NCBI GenBank assembly: GCA_018907035.1 | Contig: JACCIC010000216.1 | Span: 496,001-560,000, forward strand | Direction: 5' to 3' | Length of the DNA: 64,000 bases | Source: Sycobia sp. Sy_11 | Lineage: Eukaryota > Arthropoda > Insecta > Hymenoptera > Epichrysomallidae | Shown: positions 12,012 through 24,070 of the stretch, in pieces | Layout: each line of letters begins with the position of its first letter | How positions within the stretch are numbered: position 1 is the first letter of the stretch | Program-made: the position numbers and the translations under genes | The notes under the pieces: model-generated | Database searches by the model: none | Told to the model about the DNA's origin: nothing | Seen by the model: only the letters and a program-made list of their open reading frames with translations

Positions 12012-12307
12012 TGTTGAAATATGCGTATGTAATTTTATATGCTCCTTTAGAAAACACTGCGTTGCGCAGTATTGCCGATAGAGAGCGTGCGTCGCGTACA
12101 GACGTTGGGAGAAGTGTATGTGTGTACATCAGCGAAAGAGTGAGTGAAGAGCAGTTCGGAGTGGAAGCGTGTTGGACCAATATAAGATGACATTGTTGCT
12201 GTATAATATTATATTGAGATTAATAAAACAATAAAAGAAAAGGTGTAACCGAAATGAATTGACAATAATGGACTTGTTTATTTATTAATTCAACGACTTT
12301 TCTAACA
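12012..12307 (+). repeat. Copia 5' LTR
   Basis: Starts TGTTGAAATATG and ends TTTTCTAACA, giving TG...CA ends with a short terminal inversion, followed at once by a primer-binding site. It contains an AATAAAACAATAAAAG poly(A) signal region near 12223. About 296 bp, a normal size for Copia. No matching 3' LTR was found in the window. Confidence 0.8.
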
Positions 12308-12318
12308 TGGTAGCAGAG
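12308..12318 (+). promoter_or_regulatory. Primer-binding site, initiator Met tRNA
   Basis: TGGTAGCAGAG directly after the LTR is complementary to the 3' end of an arthropod-type initiator Met tRNA (acceptor stem plus CCA). This is the usual reverse-transcription primer of Copia elements. Confidence 0.8.
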
Positions 12319-12502
12319 TGTGGTTTAATGATTTTGAAGGTATGTGGCCACGTGGAAAAAGTGAATATAAAACTAGTGTTATAAAAGATAGAAAGATAAA
12401 CGACGAAAAGTTTAAAAAAATTTGATAAAATTTATTACAAACATTTTAATGTTAAGAGTAAGAATTTATAAAGAGAAAAACAAGAGTAGAAAGCAAATTA
12501 AG

Positions 12503-13190
12503 ATGAACAAAGAAGAAGAAATTAAAATTCAAGGGATTAATGGACGAGATTATAATATATGGAAGAACGGATATTATTATATTTAAAATGGAAAGTGTGA
12601 TGAACCAGCTACCAGAGAAAGAACAGAAGTAGACACGCCGCATGACTGGGAGGAGAAAAATCTCAAAGCGATGAATTACATCTATTGTAGCATAACAAAC
12701 AAGCAACTTGAGGTCGTTGGAAATGAAAATACAGTCTTCAAAATAATAAAAAAATTTGAACAATTATACTTCAAGACATCAACAGCATTACAAATTTGCA
12801 TCAGAAACTGACTAAATAGATTAAAATTAAAAGATTTCGAAGAATTAAACACATTTTTCACAGAATTCGAAAAATTAATAAATGAACTAAGAAGTGCTGG
12901 GGCGGAAATTAAAGAGCGTGAAAAATTTGATTATATGCTAAAAACGCTATCGGATTCCTGAAGTTATATCATTGATTTTATTGATTCTATGTAGGACTGT
13001 GGCCGTATTTGCGAATTTTTAAAAAACAAAATCTCAATGTTAGAAACAAGAGGTTCGAGAGACAGTAGTAAACGAAGGTCAAGTGTATTTAAAACCGAAA
13101 CAATAGAGAAGAACAATATTAAATGCCATGGTTGTGGAAAGAAAGGTCACACGATACGAGACTGTTGGGGCAAAGTACCAGGCAGAATTT
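12503..13190 (+). pseudogene. Copia gag, broken
   Basis: Structural capsid protein of a Ty1/Copia retrotransposon. From ATG 12503 the reading passes through several stops and shifts but keeps the gag signature: YNIWK near the start, YFKTSTALQICIRN (about 12770), KLKDFEELNTFFTEFEKLIN (12825-12885), REKFDYMLKTLS, and a CCHC zinc knuckle CHGCGKKGHTIRDC at 13124-13165 (C-x2-C-x4-H-x4-C intact). The protease segment expected after the knuckle is not recognisable, so a deletion or heavy decay lies at about 13200-13350. Confidence 0.8.
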
Positions 13191-13369
13191 AACAGCAAGA
13201 AAATATACGTAAATCGTCACAAGGATTCTATAGGCAACCGACAGGAGGGCATCAACATTCGCAGCAATACAGAGGCCGTAGTATGCGTGAGCAGCAAGAT
13301 GCAACTTACACACAAACAGAAAATGAAGAATATCAGGGAAGCGGTTCATTTCTGACTCGAATAGAGCGC

Positions 13370-15010
13370 GAAATTAAAATTAAAATTAAAATTACAATAT
13401 CCAATGTATTCTACGTGAAGGAGATGGATAAAAATCTAATTAATTATACGAATGTAACAGAAAAAAATAAAATTGTTTCGATAGGGAGAATATAAAAAAT
13501 TTATAATAAATATAATAATATAGTTGGAATTGCGTATAAAGAATGTGGTTTATATAAAATTAGTAGTTATATTGAAAATAAAGTAGCTTATACAAACAAT
13601 ACAGAAAAAATGACACAAAAAGAAAAATTTCATAGAATGTTAGGATATATAAATTTTAATTATTTGGATATAATGTGCAAAAATAAATCATTGAAGAAAT
13701 ACCAGAGAATGTTGAACAAATTTTTTTGAAGTATGGCACTTTTATTCAAAATAAAATGTACAATTTGAGTTTTCAAAATAACCGTATTAGAGCAAATGAA
13801 ATATTAGAATTAGTCCACACCGACATAAACAAACCGCACATAGAGACTGAATATGACGGATCAAAATATTTTTTGATCTTCATTGACGATTACAGCAAGT
13901 GCGCACTAGTATATACACTGAAGTCAAAAGGTGAAGTTTGCAATTGCTTTGCCGATTATATAAATAAAGTCGAAAATTTTACGGGTAGAAAAATAAAGAG
14001 ACTAAGATGCGATAATGGTAAAGAGTATGTTAATAAAAACATGCAAAATTTAGTAAGTGAAACACGAATCTTCTTAGAACCATGTCCACCATATGTCCAT
14101 GAGCCCAACGGCACAGCTGAGCGCTACAACAGGACAATAATGAACACTGCAAGATGTTTACTCACTAATTCAAAATTAAATAGTATATATTGGCCCGAAA
14201 TAATAAAAACTGTAGTGTATCTAAAAAATAGAGTAATTAATAATAAGAACCAGAACAAAACGCCCTTTGACATATTTTTTAACAAAAAACCAAATATTAA
14301 TAACTTAAAAATATACGGTTGCACTGTTTTCGTCAGGATACCCGAAGTTAAAAGACAATCCAAATGGGATAGGAAGGCAGATATGTGAGTGCTGGTAGGC
14401 TATGAAAATGTTGGCTACCGAGTTCTAGTTAATAATAAAGTTGTAATAGCCAGACATGTTGAGTTTATAAATGAAAAAGATAATTTAGTGGGATTTGTCG
14501 GTGGAGAAGAAAATGAATTTACGCAAAAAGAAGAAATTGACGAAGAACTTGAGTCAAATAAAAATGATAAAGAAATAAAAATTGAAACCGTTGAAAATAA
14601 ACAAACTATGAAACTTCATACACGATTAGATAGGTCAAATGAATCTAAAGATGAACTGAGGCGGTTGACACGTGAATGAAAAAAACCAAGTAAGTTCGGT
14701 GATACATACTCGTATTATATTTTTATAAATATTGTGAGTACGGATGCTCCGAAAACGTATGAAAAAGCTATAGAAAGACATGATAATTACTTGTGGAAAG
14801 AGGCTATGATCGCGAGATAGATTGTTTGATCAAAAATAACACTTGGAGCTAGTAGAAAAACCAAAAAATGCCAAGATTTTAGACCTAAAATGGATATTTA
14901 CAAATAAATCAGATAATAAAAAGAAAGCGAGATTAGTAGATCGCGGATTACACCAGACATAAATACTAGACGATTTATATTCTCCAGTTGCATTACTAAA
15001 TAGATCTGTA
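13370..15010 (+). pseudogene. Copia pol (integrase and start of RT), truncated
   Basis: Polyprotein part of the same Copia. The GAG-pre-integrase segment (EKFHRMLGYINFNYLDIM, 13623-13676) is followed by an integrase core whose D-D-E residues are visible: VHTDIN (about 13815), RCDNGKEY (about 14010) and NGTAERYN (about 14107). Next come YWPEIIKTVVYLKNR, a PEVKRQSKWDRK segment and the conserved VGYENVGYRVL after a single TGA at 14386. The N-terminal RT linker (WKEAM near 14800) is present with stops and the copy ends near 15010, before the RT active site. Dead and 3' truncated. The most intact block is 13726-14679. Confidence 0.88.
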
Positions 15011-15984
15011 GACCCCTTCTTAATACCCCCCTCTCTCTCACAAATAGTTGTAAATTTAAAAACAGGCAAATAATTTTTGTAATTTACTATACGCATGCAA
15101 CTTATTTAACGTATTATACCATGGAATATATGAATAATATTCATATATGAAAAAGTAAAGAAATAAATAAATATATTGTTAGTCTTTTAATTAAATTAGA
15201 TTAATTAATCGGTACATCGTATAAATTAACATTTAAATCATATAAAATAACTTTTATTTAAGAACCTTGTTTTTTAAATTAATGCATAAAATTTTTTTAT
15301 AGAAAAAACAGGGCTAAGGAACGTAGCGGCTGCGCGCCAGCGCACACAAACTGACCGCGAGTGCAGACACGTGTTTTACAAAAACAAAAGTGGAACTAAA
15401 TTGTCGAAATGTTGCAAAGATTGAGAAATAGATATTTAATAATCACATTTAAAACTGGCAAAAATACTGATTACAAGGAAATTGGATTCATAAAAATCTG
15501 ATAAAATAATCTTATAGGGCTTATGCAATACCTTCATAATTATTATTTCTAATGCAGCATCTTTATTATTTCCAATGCAGTGGAGTGTGCTGTTATAAAA
15601 AAGAGTAGCTGGACAAAAAATTTAGGTAAGGGCCGTCATAGACGAAGAAACATAATCTATTTTTTAGATGCGTGCACCTCGCTTCGTCAAAGTATCCGTA
15701 TACCCATACAGTTACTAGAGGAGATAATGCACAGGAAAAATAACAACTACTAGTCTTTGCCGTTTTCGCTCGACTTGGCCTTGTTTCCCTTCGTTTAACC
15801 TCCTTTGTCTCACAGACATGGGCCCGTACTGTAAAAACTATGAAAAATGGGCTTACATGAATATTAATATTTACACATAACTTTTCCTTGCCGATACCAT
15901 GCCGCTAATATGAGCAGTTATATCTGGGACACCGTATATATATATTTGGAAATGATTCTGAACTCTGCGGAGCAACTAAGTAAG
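15011..15984. other. No gene seen
   Basis: AT-rich with a short GC-richer patch at 15310-15370 and mixed sequence at 15650-15850. I cannot assign any of it. Confidence 0.5.
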
Positions 15985-16266
15985 ATTTTTGCACATGTTT
16001 TTGTATGTGGCTAATTCAGTGCAAGACATGTAAGGGCTGCGTAGACCCGTTTTAGGTTGCCGCGAATTAACTTCTCCCTCAAGTAGATTAGATAATTTTT
16101 ACTGAAACTTTGTATTTGTCATACTTTATCGATACGCATAAACACTCATTGCTATGTATGTTGAAACATGGATTTGCTATTATATAATTTGAATATATTT
16201 CCAATTAGTCAATACCGAATTCGGATGTTACCTTTCATTTAGTTTTTATCGAGACAAAAATTATAA
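15985..16266 (-). repeat. Dispersed repeat B, copy 1
   Basis: Reverse complement of 63738-63980. Shared pieces include CTCGATAAAAACTAAATGA, GCAAATCCAT, GCGTATCGA and CTAAAACGGGTC. About 80-85% similar by eye. Family unknown. Confidence 0.65.
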
Positions 16267-16271
16267 TAAGC

Positions 16272-16402
16272 TACGGCCCTGAAAAGTAGGTTGTGCTGAA
16301 CATTCTGTTTAGTTCTGCATATTGCCGCAATGAATTTCTATAGTAGTCGCTGCGATCGATTCGGACTTCCTTCATAGGTACGCAGCACTCTTAATTTTAT
16401 GT
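16272..16402. repeat. Palindromic MITE family C, half copy
   Basis: Matches the right half of the complete palindromic MITE at 53412-53658, with CCTGAAAAGT at one end, GCGATCGATTCGGACTTCC in the middle and AGCACTCTTAA at the other end. The second half is missing. Confidence 0.7.
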
Positions 16403-16646
16403 GAACGGAGAATGGCGTGGGTGCCTGTTTGCGTGGACAAGTCGATGTGTACGTCTTATGACTCATCGCATTATCTATATGTACATAGTTATGGAATTTC
16501 CGGTAAAAGAATTTCTTTTTTTGTCATCTTTTTTTCGAATTTGGAAAAAAATATAGCTTATGTCAGAGTAATTGGTTTGGTAGTTTTGTTGTTTAGCCTG
16601 TATAAACAAAAATGATTTGTCTTTATAAATTAGTATGATGATATGA

Positions 16647-16648
16647 TG

Positions 16649-16696
<48 letters not shown>

Positions 16697-16790
16697 TATC
16701 ATCATATCATACCATATCATATCATCTCATACTTCATATCATATCATGTCATATCATATCATATCTTATCATACTCATACTATACTATAC
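16647..16790. repeat. (TA)n then (CATAT)n microsatellites
   Basis: About 23 TA units followed by about 90 bp of irregular CATAT/CATAC pentamers. Confidence 0.9.
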
Positions 16791-17218
16791 TACTAATTTA
16801 TAAAGACAAAGCGTGTTTTTGTTTGTACACGATAACCGAAAAAACTACTGAACCGATTGTACTGAAATTTGACATATAGATTCTATATTATCTTGGGAAG
16901 GGCATAGGCTATGTTTTTTATTGAAAATCATTTTACTTTCATCAATAAATTAAGTTAATGGTTTTAACAATCAGTTTCACCAGCGGCCACTAAGTGGCGT
17001 CTTGAATCACGATCATCAACTCAAGCAGTACGCTTAAAGTATTAATACCAGGCCGGTTCAGACGAATGATCATATCCATCTTTGGGATTCGTATCCTAAA
17101 GAAGGTGTGACGTAGTCGGTATTACCTTTTTTGTTCTCCAGATTAATCTGACACTACTCTTACACCTTATGGATATCTTTTGATTTTTGTAAATTTTATT
17201 TTCTCTTGAGTAGTAACA

Positions 17219-17285
<67 letters not shown>
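17219..17285. repeat. (CT)n microsatellite
   Basis: About 33 CT units inside repeat A; the same position is CT-rich in the 34-kb and 50-kb copies. Confidence 0.95.
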
Positions 17286-17289
<4 letters not shown>

Positions 17290-17477
17290 TTCTTTCTCCG
17301 CCTTCTCTTATAAAATGGTTCTATATGCCAAATCATACTGAATATAGTTTGTGACGACAAATTATATTTTTGTTTTTATACGTTATATTAATTTCAGAAT
17401 TGTGACAAGAGACTATGTTTTTATAGTTTAAACAAAAGAAATGATGACAAAATAGGGTTCTTTACCAATAACTTCGA

Positions 17478-17480
<3 letters not shown>

Positions 17481-17537
<57 letters not shown>
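17481..17537. repeat. (TA)n microsatellite
   Basis: About 28 TA units inside repeat A. Confidence 0.95.
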
Positions 17538-17540
<3 letters not shown>

Positions 17541-17707
17541 ACATATTAGATATACACATTTTAGATACGGTTTCTACTGAGAAATACTGTATTGGCGTGT
17601 ACGGGCGGTTAATGCATGCTTACTAGTTACTGCATGGCTACTGCATTAAGACGATTCCTATATATTAGACTGCGCGCTTAAACGGACGCTCTGAAGTCCA
17701 TATTGAA

Positions 17708-17800
17708 GAACGAATATGAGAAGAATATGAAAGAAAAAGCATATAAAGAAAGAATATGAAGGAAAAAGAATATAAAGAAAGAATATGAAAGAAAAAGAGT
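17708..17800. repeat. Short purine-rich tandem repeat
   Basis: Two to three copies of a unit of about 30 bp, GAATATGAAAGAAAAAG then ATATAAAGAAA. Confidence 0.7.
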
Positions 17801-18323
17801 AGGAAGACAGCTCAACAATAACAATGATATAGAGTATAGAAAAAATGTATATTTCTACTGCGTATATTACTACTGCTACTATTCCGCTACTTTCGACTCC
17901 TTGATTGCTCTCTCACTCTGGTTTTGGCTTTAACTCTATTCCCAGAACGGGCGGTCTAATATATATGTCTATGTGTTAGTGCAATGATACACAGGTTGCA
18001 CGGCGGTGACTCTGATATAATCTAAATAACCAACAGAGACTCTTAAATTAATTAATAATAATGGTGGATTTCATTTCATTAAAAAATAAAAAGTAATTAT
18101 TAATTATAAATGGAGAATTAAAAAAAAAACTCGACGCTAACAAAAAATTTGGAAATAAATTGATTCAATAAAATGTACAGCCTTCTTAAAAATACAATTA
18201 TCCCTTCGCCCCCCCAGCATGGGACATGAGGGTGGGGTTTAATGAACATAATAAATTACGGTATTTCAGAAATATATTTCAGTTTAGATTAATTTAAAGA
18301 AGATATTTTAATTGTGATTATGT

Positions 18324-18752
18324 CGACTGTATTTAGATAAATTAAGAAATATTTCTATTGGGGTTACAGTTCAATTAAATAAATTAAAATTAATACATAA
18401 TAACATCAATATATATTTATATCAATACTAATACATATAAATATATAATTAAGTGAAAATTATAATGGCAATCAGACTGTCCTTGTTTAAAATCACCCCC
18501 GTAGTCTAATCTAAAATAAAAATATATTAGCTGAATATATTTTTTATTTTAGCAAATATATTTTCATTTCAGATTAGTCTACGGTGGTGATTTTAAACAA
18601 GGATAGTCTGACTGTCATTATAATTTTCAATTAATTATATATTTATATATTAGTTTTGATATAAATATATATTGATATTATTATGTATTAATTTTAATTT
18701 ATTTAATTGGGCTGTAAGATCAACAGAAATATTTATTAATTTAAAGAAGATA
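18324..18752. mobile_element. Foldback MITE family D, complete palindromic copy
   Basis: Arms of about 200 bp fold on a centre near 18537. Left arm landmarks GTCGACTG (18332), TTACAGTTCAATTAAATAAA, AAAATTATAATGGCAATCAG and ACTGTCCTTGTTTAAAATCA reappear in reverse order and complement to 18750. Related copies are at 19366-19918, 21650-21921 and 32700-32965. The terminal motif TTGTACTTATGTCGACTG is best seen at 19361 and 32949. No coding capacity; superfamily not determined. Confidence 0.75.
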
Positions 18753-19276
18753 TTGATGTTAATTTATACATATATCAATTATATGTAAAAATAACAATTA
18801 TAATCTTCTACGGTATTAATATGACCTGCATTAAACATTTAAGTCAACCCTCATTATAACCGTAATAAAATCTTAGATTTCGTTTTACTTCCTCAATTCT
18901 ATGAATAGAAAGATGAAACAAAGTTCATTCGATTCATTATTCAATTCAAAATCCGGGCTGACTTAAATTTGATCTGTACTTAACGTATAAAATTTATAAT
19001 ATTTGTTCTTATTTGGTGTTACTGCAAAGCGGCGCTTTTTCTGGTGTAGACAACAGCTAGATACAAATTTTCCTATTTCTTTAAACTAACTTTGAAAAAT
19101 ATTATGAAAGCAGTAAGGGTCATTCTGGTTGTAGAATTTTTCAAAGATTCTGATAAAGTTTGTTTCAACATTATAAAACGTAAAATGAGGACGCAAAACG
19201 AAATCTTTGATTTACACATTTTAATTTCCGTTTTAATAGTTCATCGTCGCGCTGTGACCGCGGTCACATTTTTTAT

Positions 19277-19318
19277 CAATTTTTTATCACTTAAGTACTC
19301 TTAAGTGATAAAAAATTG
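19277..19318. repeat. Perfect 19-bp hairpin with 4-nt loop
   Basis: Left arm 19277-19295, loop TACT 19296-19299, right arm 19300-19318, with no mismatch. A separate 16-bp perfect palindrome TGTGACCGCGGTCACA lies just upstream (about 19253-19268). Confidence 0.9.
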
Positions 19319-19365
19319 AAAACGTGTAATTCTATTTATTTACAATTTGAAATTAAAATTGTACT

Positions 19366-19387
19366 TACGTCGACTGTTTTAAATTAA

Positions 19388-19443
<56 letters not shown>

Positions 19444-19918
19444 TAAATAAAATAATGACATAAAATTAATTATTAAATTAATAAATATTTTTATTGGTCT
19501 TACAGTCTTTATATAATATATTAGTTAAAATAATGACACTCAGACTGTCCTTGTTTATTATCACCCAGGAAGAATATGAAATGAAATATATTGCTAAATT
19601 TAATTAGATTAAAAATTAAGATTATTAAATTAAAATAATAATAAAATAAAATAAAATAATATAAAATCAAAATAATGAAAAAAATAAACTATATTCTATG
19701 TTAGCAAAGGAATTAGGAAACGTTAGCAAAAACAATAAGAAAATAAGTTGGTGGGGGCAGTCAGATTGTCTTTTGCTAACATAGAATAAGTTTATTTTTA
19801 TTACTTTTAATTATCAATCTAATTTAATTTTTAGTCGTAAGTTCTATTTCATATTCTTTGGGGATGATCATAAACAACGACAGTCTGGCTATTATTATTT
19901 TAGAATAATATATTAGGA
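19366..19918. mobile_element. Foldback MITE family D, copy 2
   Basis: The left end TTACGTCGACTG leads into a (TA)n tract (19392-19441), GGTCTTACAGTC, CAGACTGTCCTTGTTTATTA and a long palindrome centred near 19745. The inner hairpin has TTCTATGTTAGCAAA opposite TTTTGCTAACATAGAA. The outermost part of the right arm is missing where mariner sequence begins. Confidence 0.7.
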
Positions 19919-19920
19919 GG

Positions 19921-20590
19921 CGAACTTAGTTTGCGACTTTTACGTTTAGATGGCGATATAAGTAGTCCGAAATATCAGATGTGTCGGATCTTGTACATAT
20001 TTTTTAGTTGTAACAATTATCAATAAAATTCAGTTAACAGGCGCCATCATTCGTGTAAACATTATAATTGTTTGGTCAATACATATGATCGTGATACATC
20101 GTTTTTTCGACATATCCTTTTGTATTATTTTGATTTGAAAAGTGTAGCAGAAACTTATCAATTGCTTCAAGAATGTTATAGCGAATATTCAATGGCTTAC
20201 AACATGTAAAAAGTAGTTTTAGAGGTTTAGCAGTGGAGATACTGATGTTAATGACAAAGAACGATCTGCACAACCGAAACAATTTGAAGATAATGAATTG
20301 CAAGCATTTTGGAACGAAAACTCAGCTCAAACGCAGAAAGAACTCGTTAATATGTTAGGAGTAGGCGACAGAGCTGTTGGCACATGCGATGGGAAAGATT
20401 CATAAACAAGGAAAATGGATGCCACACGATTTGACTGAAAGTGCCATTATGAATCGATACATCACACAATGTTATGATACAACATCGCACAGTGTTACTT
20501 ACCAGACAAAAAAGAAGAGTTTTCTGTGGCGTATTGTGCCTGGTGATGAAAAGTGGATCTACTGTGGATCACCTAAGCGATCAAATGCTT
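19921..20590 (+). pseudogene. mariner 5' part, cut by another element
   Basis: Starts with GGCGAACTTAGTTTGCGAC, a plausible mariner end, and a 5' UTR. Decoded pieces include VAETYQLLQECY (about 20140), a HTH region with stops, GKIHKQGKWMPHDLTE (20392-20440) and RIVPGDEKWIYCGSPKRS near 20530-20580, which holds the first catalytic Asp. Sequence after 20590 is Penelope-like, so the catalytic C-terminal half is lost, probably by that insertion. Confidence 0.8.
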
Positions 20591-20594
20591 AGTT

Positions 20595-21520
20595 ATGGAA
20601 AAATTAGAAAGTATTGCTTTGTCAAAATTAATTTTTGAACCAATTATATTTAAGGGATATGTTGATGATATCTTTACAATTATTTCAGCAGTTTTTGTGT
20701 ATGAAATGGTGAATATTTTTAATTCTGTACATGGCAGAATTAAATTTACAAATGAAATTGAAGTCAATAATCAGTTGAGTTTTTTTGGACATTAATGTCA
20801 TTAAATATAATAATAATAAAGTGAAGCTTAATTAGTATAGAAGGCCTACTTGGTCAGGTAGGTTTTTAGATTTTAATTCATACAACCAATTCGGAAACAA
20901 AATTGGAACACTGAAAGATGTCATTGACAGAGCAATAAAATTGTCACATAAAGATTTTAGACAAAATAATTTGCAGATAGTAAGAGAAACTTTCATTAAT
21001 AATGGATATCTAATTGAATGTATTATAAAATTAATTTCTGAGAGATTGTTTGACATTTCTAATATCCAAAATAGAAATAATGTAAGAGTTGACGTTAAGG
21101 GCACTATTATTGTTTTACCATATGTTAGAGAATTGTCAGAAAGAATTAAAAGAAATTTTCGGAAATATAACATTCAATTTCATAAAATTCATTTAAAATA
21201 AACATGAAATTAATTTTCTTTAAAAATAGTAACAATTTAAGTAAGCTATTTTATAATGTCAAAGATAAGCATGATCCATGTTTAAAATCTGAAGTTATTT
21301 ATAAAATTAATTGTATGGATTGTAATGAATGCTAAATTGGACAAACCAGTAGATATTTAAAAAAGAGAATTTATGAACATAAATATAGTTTACGTAGTTC
21401 ACATATTACTTCTGGTTTAAAAGAACATTGTTTAAAGTTTTTACATTCTTTTGATTTTGCGAATGTGAATATTTTAGAGCATGGTATTAAGAATAAGTAC
21501 AAAAGGGAGTCTTGAGAGTA
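20595..21520 (+). pseudogene. Penelope-like element: RT end and GIY-YIG endonuclease
   Basis: Three open pieces decode to the 3' part of a Penelope-like retroelement. The first (20595-20795) has KGYVDDIFTII, where YVDD is the RT active-site box, then QLSFFGH. The second (20941-21201) matches the RT thumb/linker (SHKDFRQNNLQIVRETFINN, with YLIECIIKLI after it). The third (about 21290-21450) has NCMDCNEC then IGQTSRYLKKRIYEH, the GIY-YIG endonuclease signature, with the Tyr before IGQT replaced by a stop. Frames are broken and the 5' part is missing, as is usual for truncated copies. Confidence 0.88.
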
Positions 21521-21649
21521 TTCAAATTTCAAAGAATCCTAATAATGTAAATTTAATATTAGTCAAGTAAATTAGATAACATTTATCATTCTTTATTAAA
21601 TTGATTGGTTTTGAAAAGTTTGTATGGAAGAGGGATTTTATACTTACAT

Positions 21650-21921
21650 TATTGAATTTTATAGTTTGGTGAGCACAGTCAGATTGTACTTTACTAATAA
21701 ACAAATTTTTTTCAGCTAAAAAAATTTTTATTTCAAATTAGTCTACGGGTCATTTTAAACAAGGACAGCCTGAATGTCATTATAATTGTTAATTAGTTAT
21801 ATATTATATGTATTAATATTAATATAAACATATATTAATATAATTATATATTACTTTTAATTGAATTGGACAGTAAGGCTAATAAAAATATTTATTAATT
21901 TTATCTAAAAACAGTTGACAT
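21650..21921. mobile_element. Foldback MITE family D, half copy
   Basis: Only one arm remains: CAGTCAGATTGT, ATTAGTCTACGGGTCATTTT, AAACAAGGACAGCC, GACAGTAAGGCTAATAAAAA and the terminal CAGTTGACATAG. Confidence 0.7.
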
Positions 21922-21941
21922 AGACACAAAGTATTTAGAAT

Positions 21942-22229
21942 ATATATATATGCTTTAATCCTATGTATAAATTTCAATTATTTTTACTCCTGTCAACAAG
22001 GCTTTGAAAACATAATTTTGTTATTATTATCGGAGTTTTGCCATACATTTGATTCGTAGAAGAAATTATGTCACACTTTAAGTACTTTTCAAGGTATATT
22101 TATTTTCTTTGCATATTTTTTCTGAACATTTGACTAATCTATTCCAAATGAATTTCAATTCAAAGTACACAATTAATGAAAACTAAGCAATTTTCATTAT
22201 GATTATGTAGTTTCACCTTAGACTATATA

Positions 22230-22283
<54 letters not shown>

Positions 22284-23165
22284 TTATTTCAGAGTTATTT
22301 AAGAGTGTAAGTTAATTTAGACTTAGAGTATATATATTTAAGTTCAATATTGGAGTTATTAACCTATAAACTTTGTGGGAATGGGCCTAGCAAGTTCATA
22401 ACTCCTTTTTTAATAATAAGGAATTATTAGAAAAATAGCAGAAGAATGTTCACCTAAAAACATCGATAATTCAAGATAATTAATTCTTTTTTATGAGTCC
22501 ACTCGTGGACAAAATGATGTAAAAATAAACTCTGCTATTTGTAAATTATCTCATTACTTTATTAAGTTGGATTTCCATTAAAACTATTTATTTATTATTA
22601 TTTTTTAGAGTTTTAGATATATTTGTGTAAACTATACATCCTGTTATTTATAGCGATGCATATAAAATGCACTTAGCCATATGTGGTACCGATCCATTGT
22701 TTTATGATGCTATTGCGTTATCTAATTTATTTTTTGTTAATATATTTCGGAAGATTTTAGAACAATATTTTGTATAAATATTATTCTGCTATGTGAACAT
22801 TTTTTTGTTTTACTATGAAAAGATTTATAATATAATTACATATATTATTATGTATACATTTTTGTTTTAATATATCACTAAATTTAGAAAAATATTTTAT
22901 ATAATGTTTTTATAAAAAACATACAAGATATATAAGTTGTAAATTTCTTAATATGCTAAGAACATACATTATTATGTTTGCCTTTATTACAACCAGTAGG
23001 ACATTTGACTATATCAGTGAACTGATTTTTAATTTAATTATAGAATAGTTTTGTTAATATATTTGGAAGTTTCAGAAAATTTTTATATAAATTTTGTATA
23101 AAATACATGAGAAGATGTATTTAAAATTCTTACTATGCTAAGAACACATCAAACTCGCCTAACTA
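21942..23165 (+). repeat. Dispersed repeat E, copy 1
   Basis: Parallel to 48790-49417, most clearly from about 22575: GATCCATTGTTTTA, TTTTAGAAAAATATTTTGTA-like segments, AACATACATTATTATG and CATGAGAAGATGTA recur in the same order. The copies differ at roughly one base in eight by eye. AT-rich, without ORF. A (TA)n tract of about 27 units lies at 22225-22279. Confidence 0.65.
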
Positions 23166-24060
23166 TTTTACTTTGGTTAAAAGTTGTTTTATTGCACATT
23201 TATTATACAGTAAAAATTTTTTCATTACACATGGGGCGGTGATGATACCTAAAAAAGGCAGCCATAGAGCTCCAGAAATACACAAAAGCATTGTTTACAT
23301 TAGTAAAATTACAGAGTTTTTAAAAAATTTATTTAAAAAAACAAACTAAAAATTGGCGAAATATATCCAAATGAAGCATAAGAGGTGTTATAGCAGAGTT
23401 GAGACTGTCAAAAATCATCATGGATCAGTTCTCTCCACATAATAAAAAGAGTTTTATAAAAGGATTGTACTAAAATTTGAAATGGTAAAAATAAATCATA
23501 AAGAATGGACCAAAACAATAATAATTAATAAATGCAAGAAGAAAATAACCATTTATGGCTACTATGATAGTTATGTTTATAAATAAAATATATGTATAAT
23601 TATTTAGAGAAGAAACTTTATTTGAAAAATTATTTTTATCTAATTTTTTAAAAAGTATATTAGGTGTTTAATTAAAATATAAAGAAAACAAAATATCTCA
23701 TTTATTCCGTTCCATAATGTGCTATGGGATTATAAAATATCGTACATTTAAATAAATATGTTTAGTATAAATGTATTTATTTTTTAAGTTAAAAAAAAAG
23801 TTCATCCCACATATATTCTGTACTATCGAAGCTCCCATGACTGCCGTTTTTGTTTTGATGCAATCACACTCTTGTAGATCCAGTGGATACTTTCTTTACC
23901 AATAATAAAACTCTTCTTTATTTTTCAACAGGACAGATTGCCTTGACATCTATTTATAATTATAGTCTAAGCCCGTCTAAGAATTATATACTGTTATATA
24001 TGTATATGTATATAAATATAATTATTTCAATTAGGTTTGGGCTAATAAAAAACTCAGTGT
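23166..24060. other. No gene seen
   Basis: AT-rich; includes a short higher-GC patch (23225-23290) without a recognisable product. Confidence 0.5.
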
Positions 24061-24070
24061 TTTTATTTCA

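Larger units (their letters stand above)
16788..17565 (+). mobile_element. Helitron-like repeat A, copy 2
   Basis: Begins ACTAATTTATAAAGACAAAG and contains AACTACTGAACCGATTGT, GGGAAGGGCATAGGC, CACCAGCGGCCACTA and GGTGTGACGTAG, all shared with copies at 11.3, 34.4 and 49.8 kb. The 3' half contains (CT)n and (TA)n expansions. No coding capacity, so it would be non-autonomous. Confidence 0.7.
16311..17620 (+). repeat. Composite repeat, copy 1 (near-identical to 49418-50735)
   Basis: From AGTTCTGCATATTGCCGC onward the sequence follows 49418 onward almost base for base for about 300 bp (1-2 differences by eye), then continues with repeat A, a (CT)n tract and a GTACGGGCGGTT end. It holds two head-to-head starts of repeat A (TTATAAATTAGTATGAT at 16624 and ATACTAATTTATAA-like at 16787) around microsatellites. 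Confidence 0.8.

Noticed and set aside
16680..16800. CRISPR-like array of ATCATATC units
   Set aside because: Simple pentanucleotide microsatellite in a eukaryotic repeat; no unique spacers.
20573..21173. Minus-strand ORFs of 64 and 113 residues
   Set aside because: Shadows of the Penelope fragment on the opposite strand.
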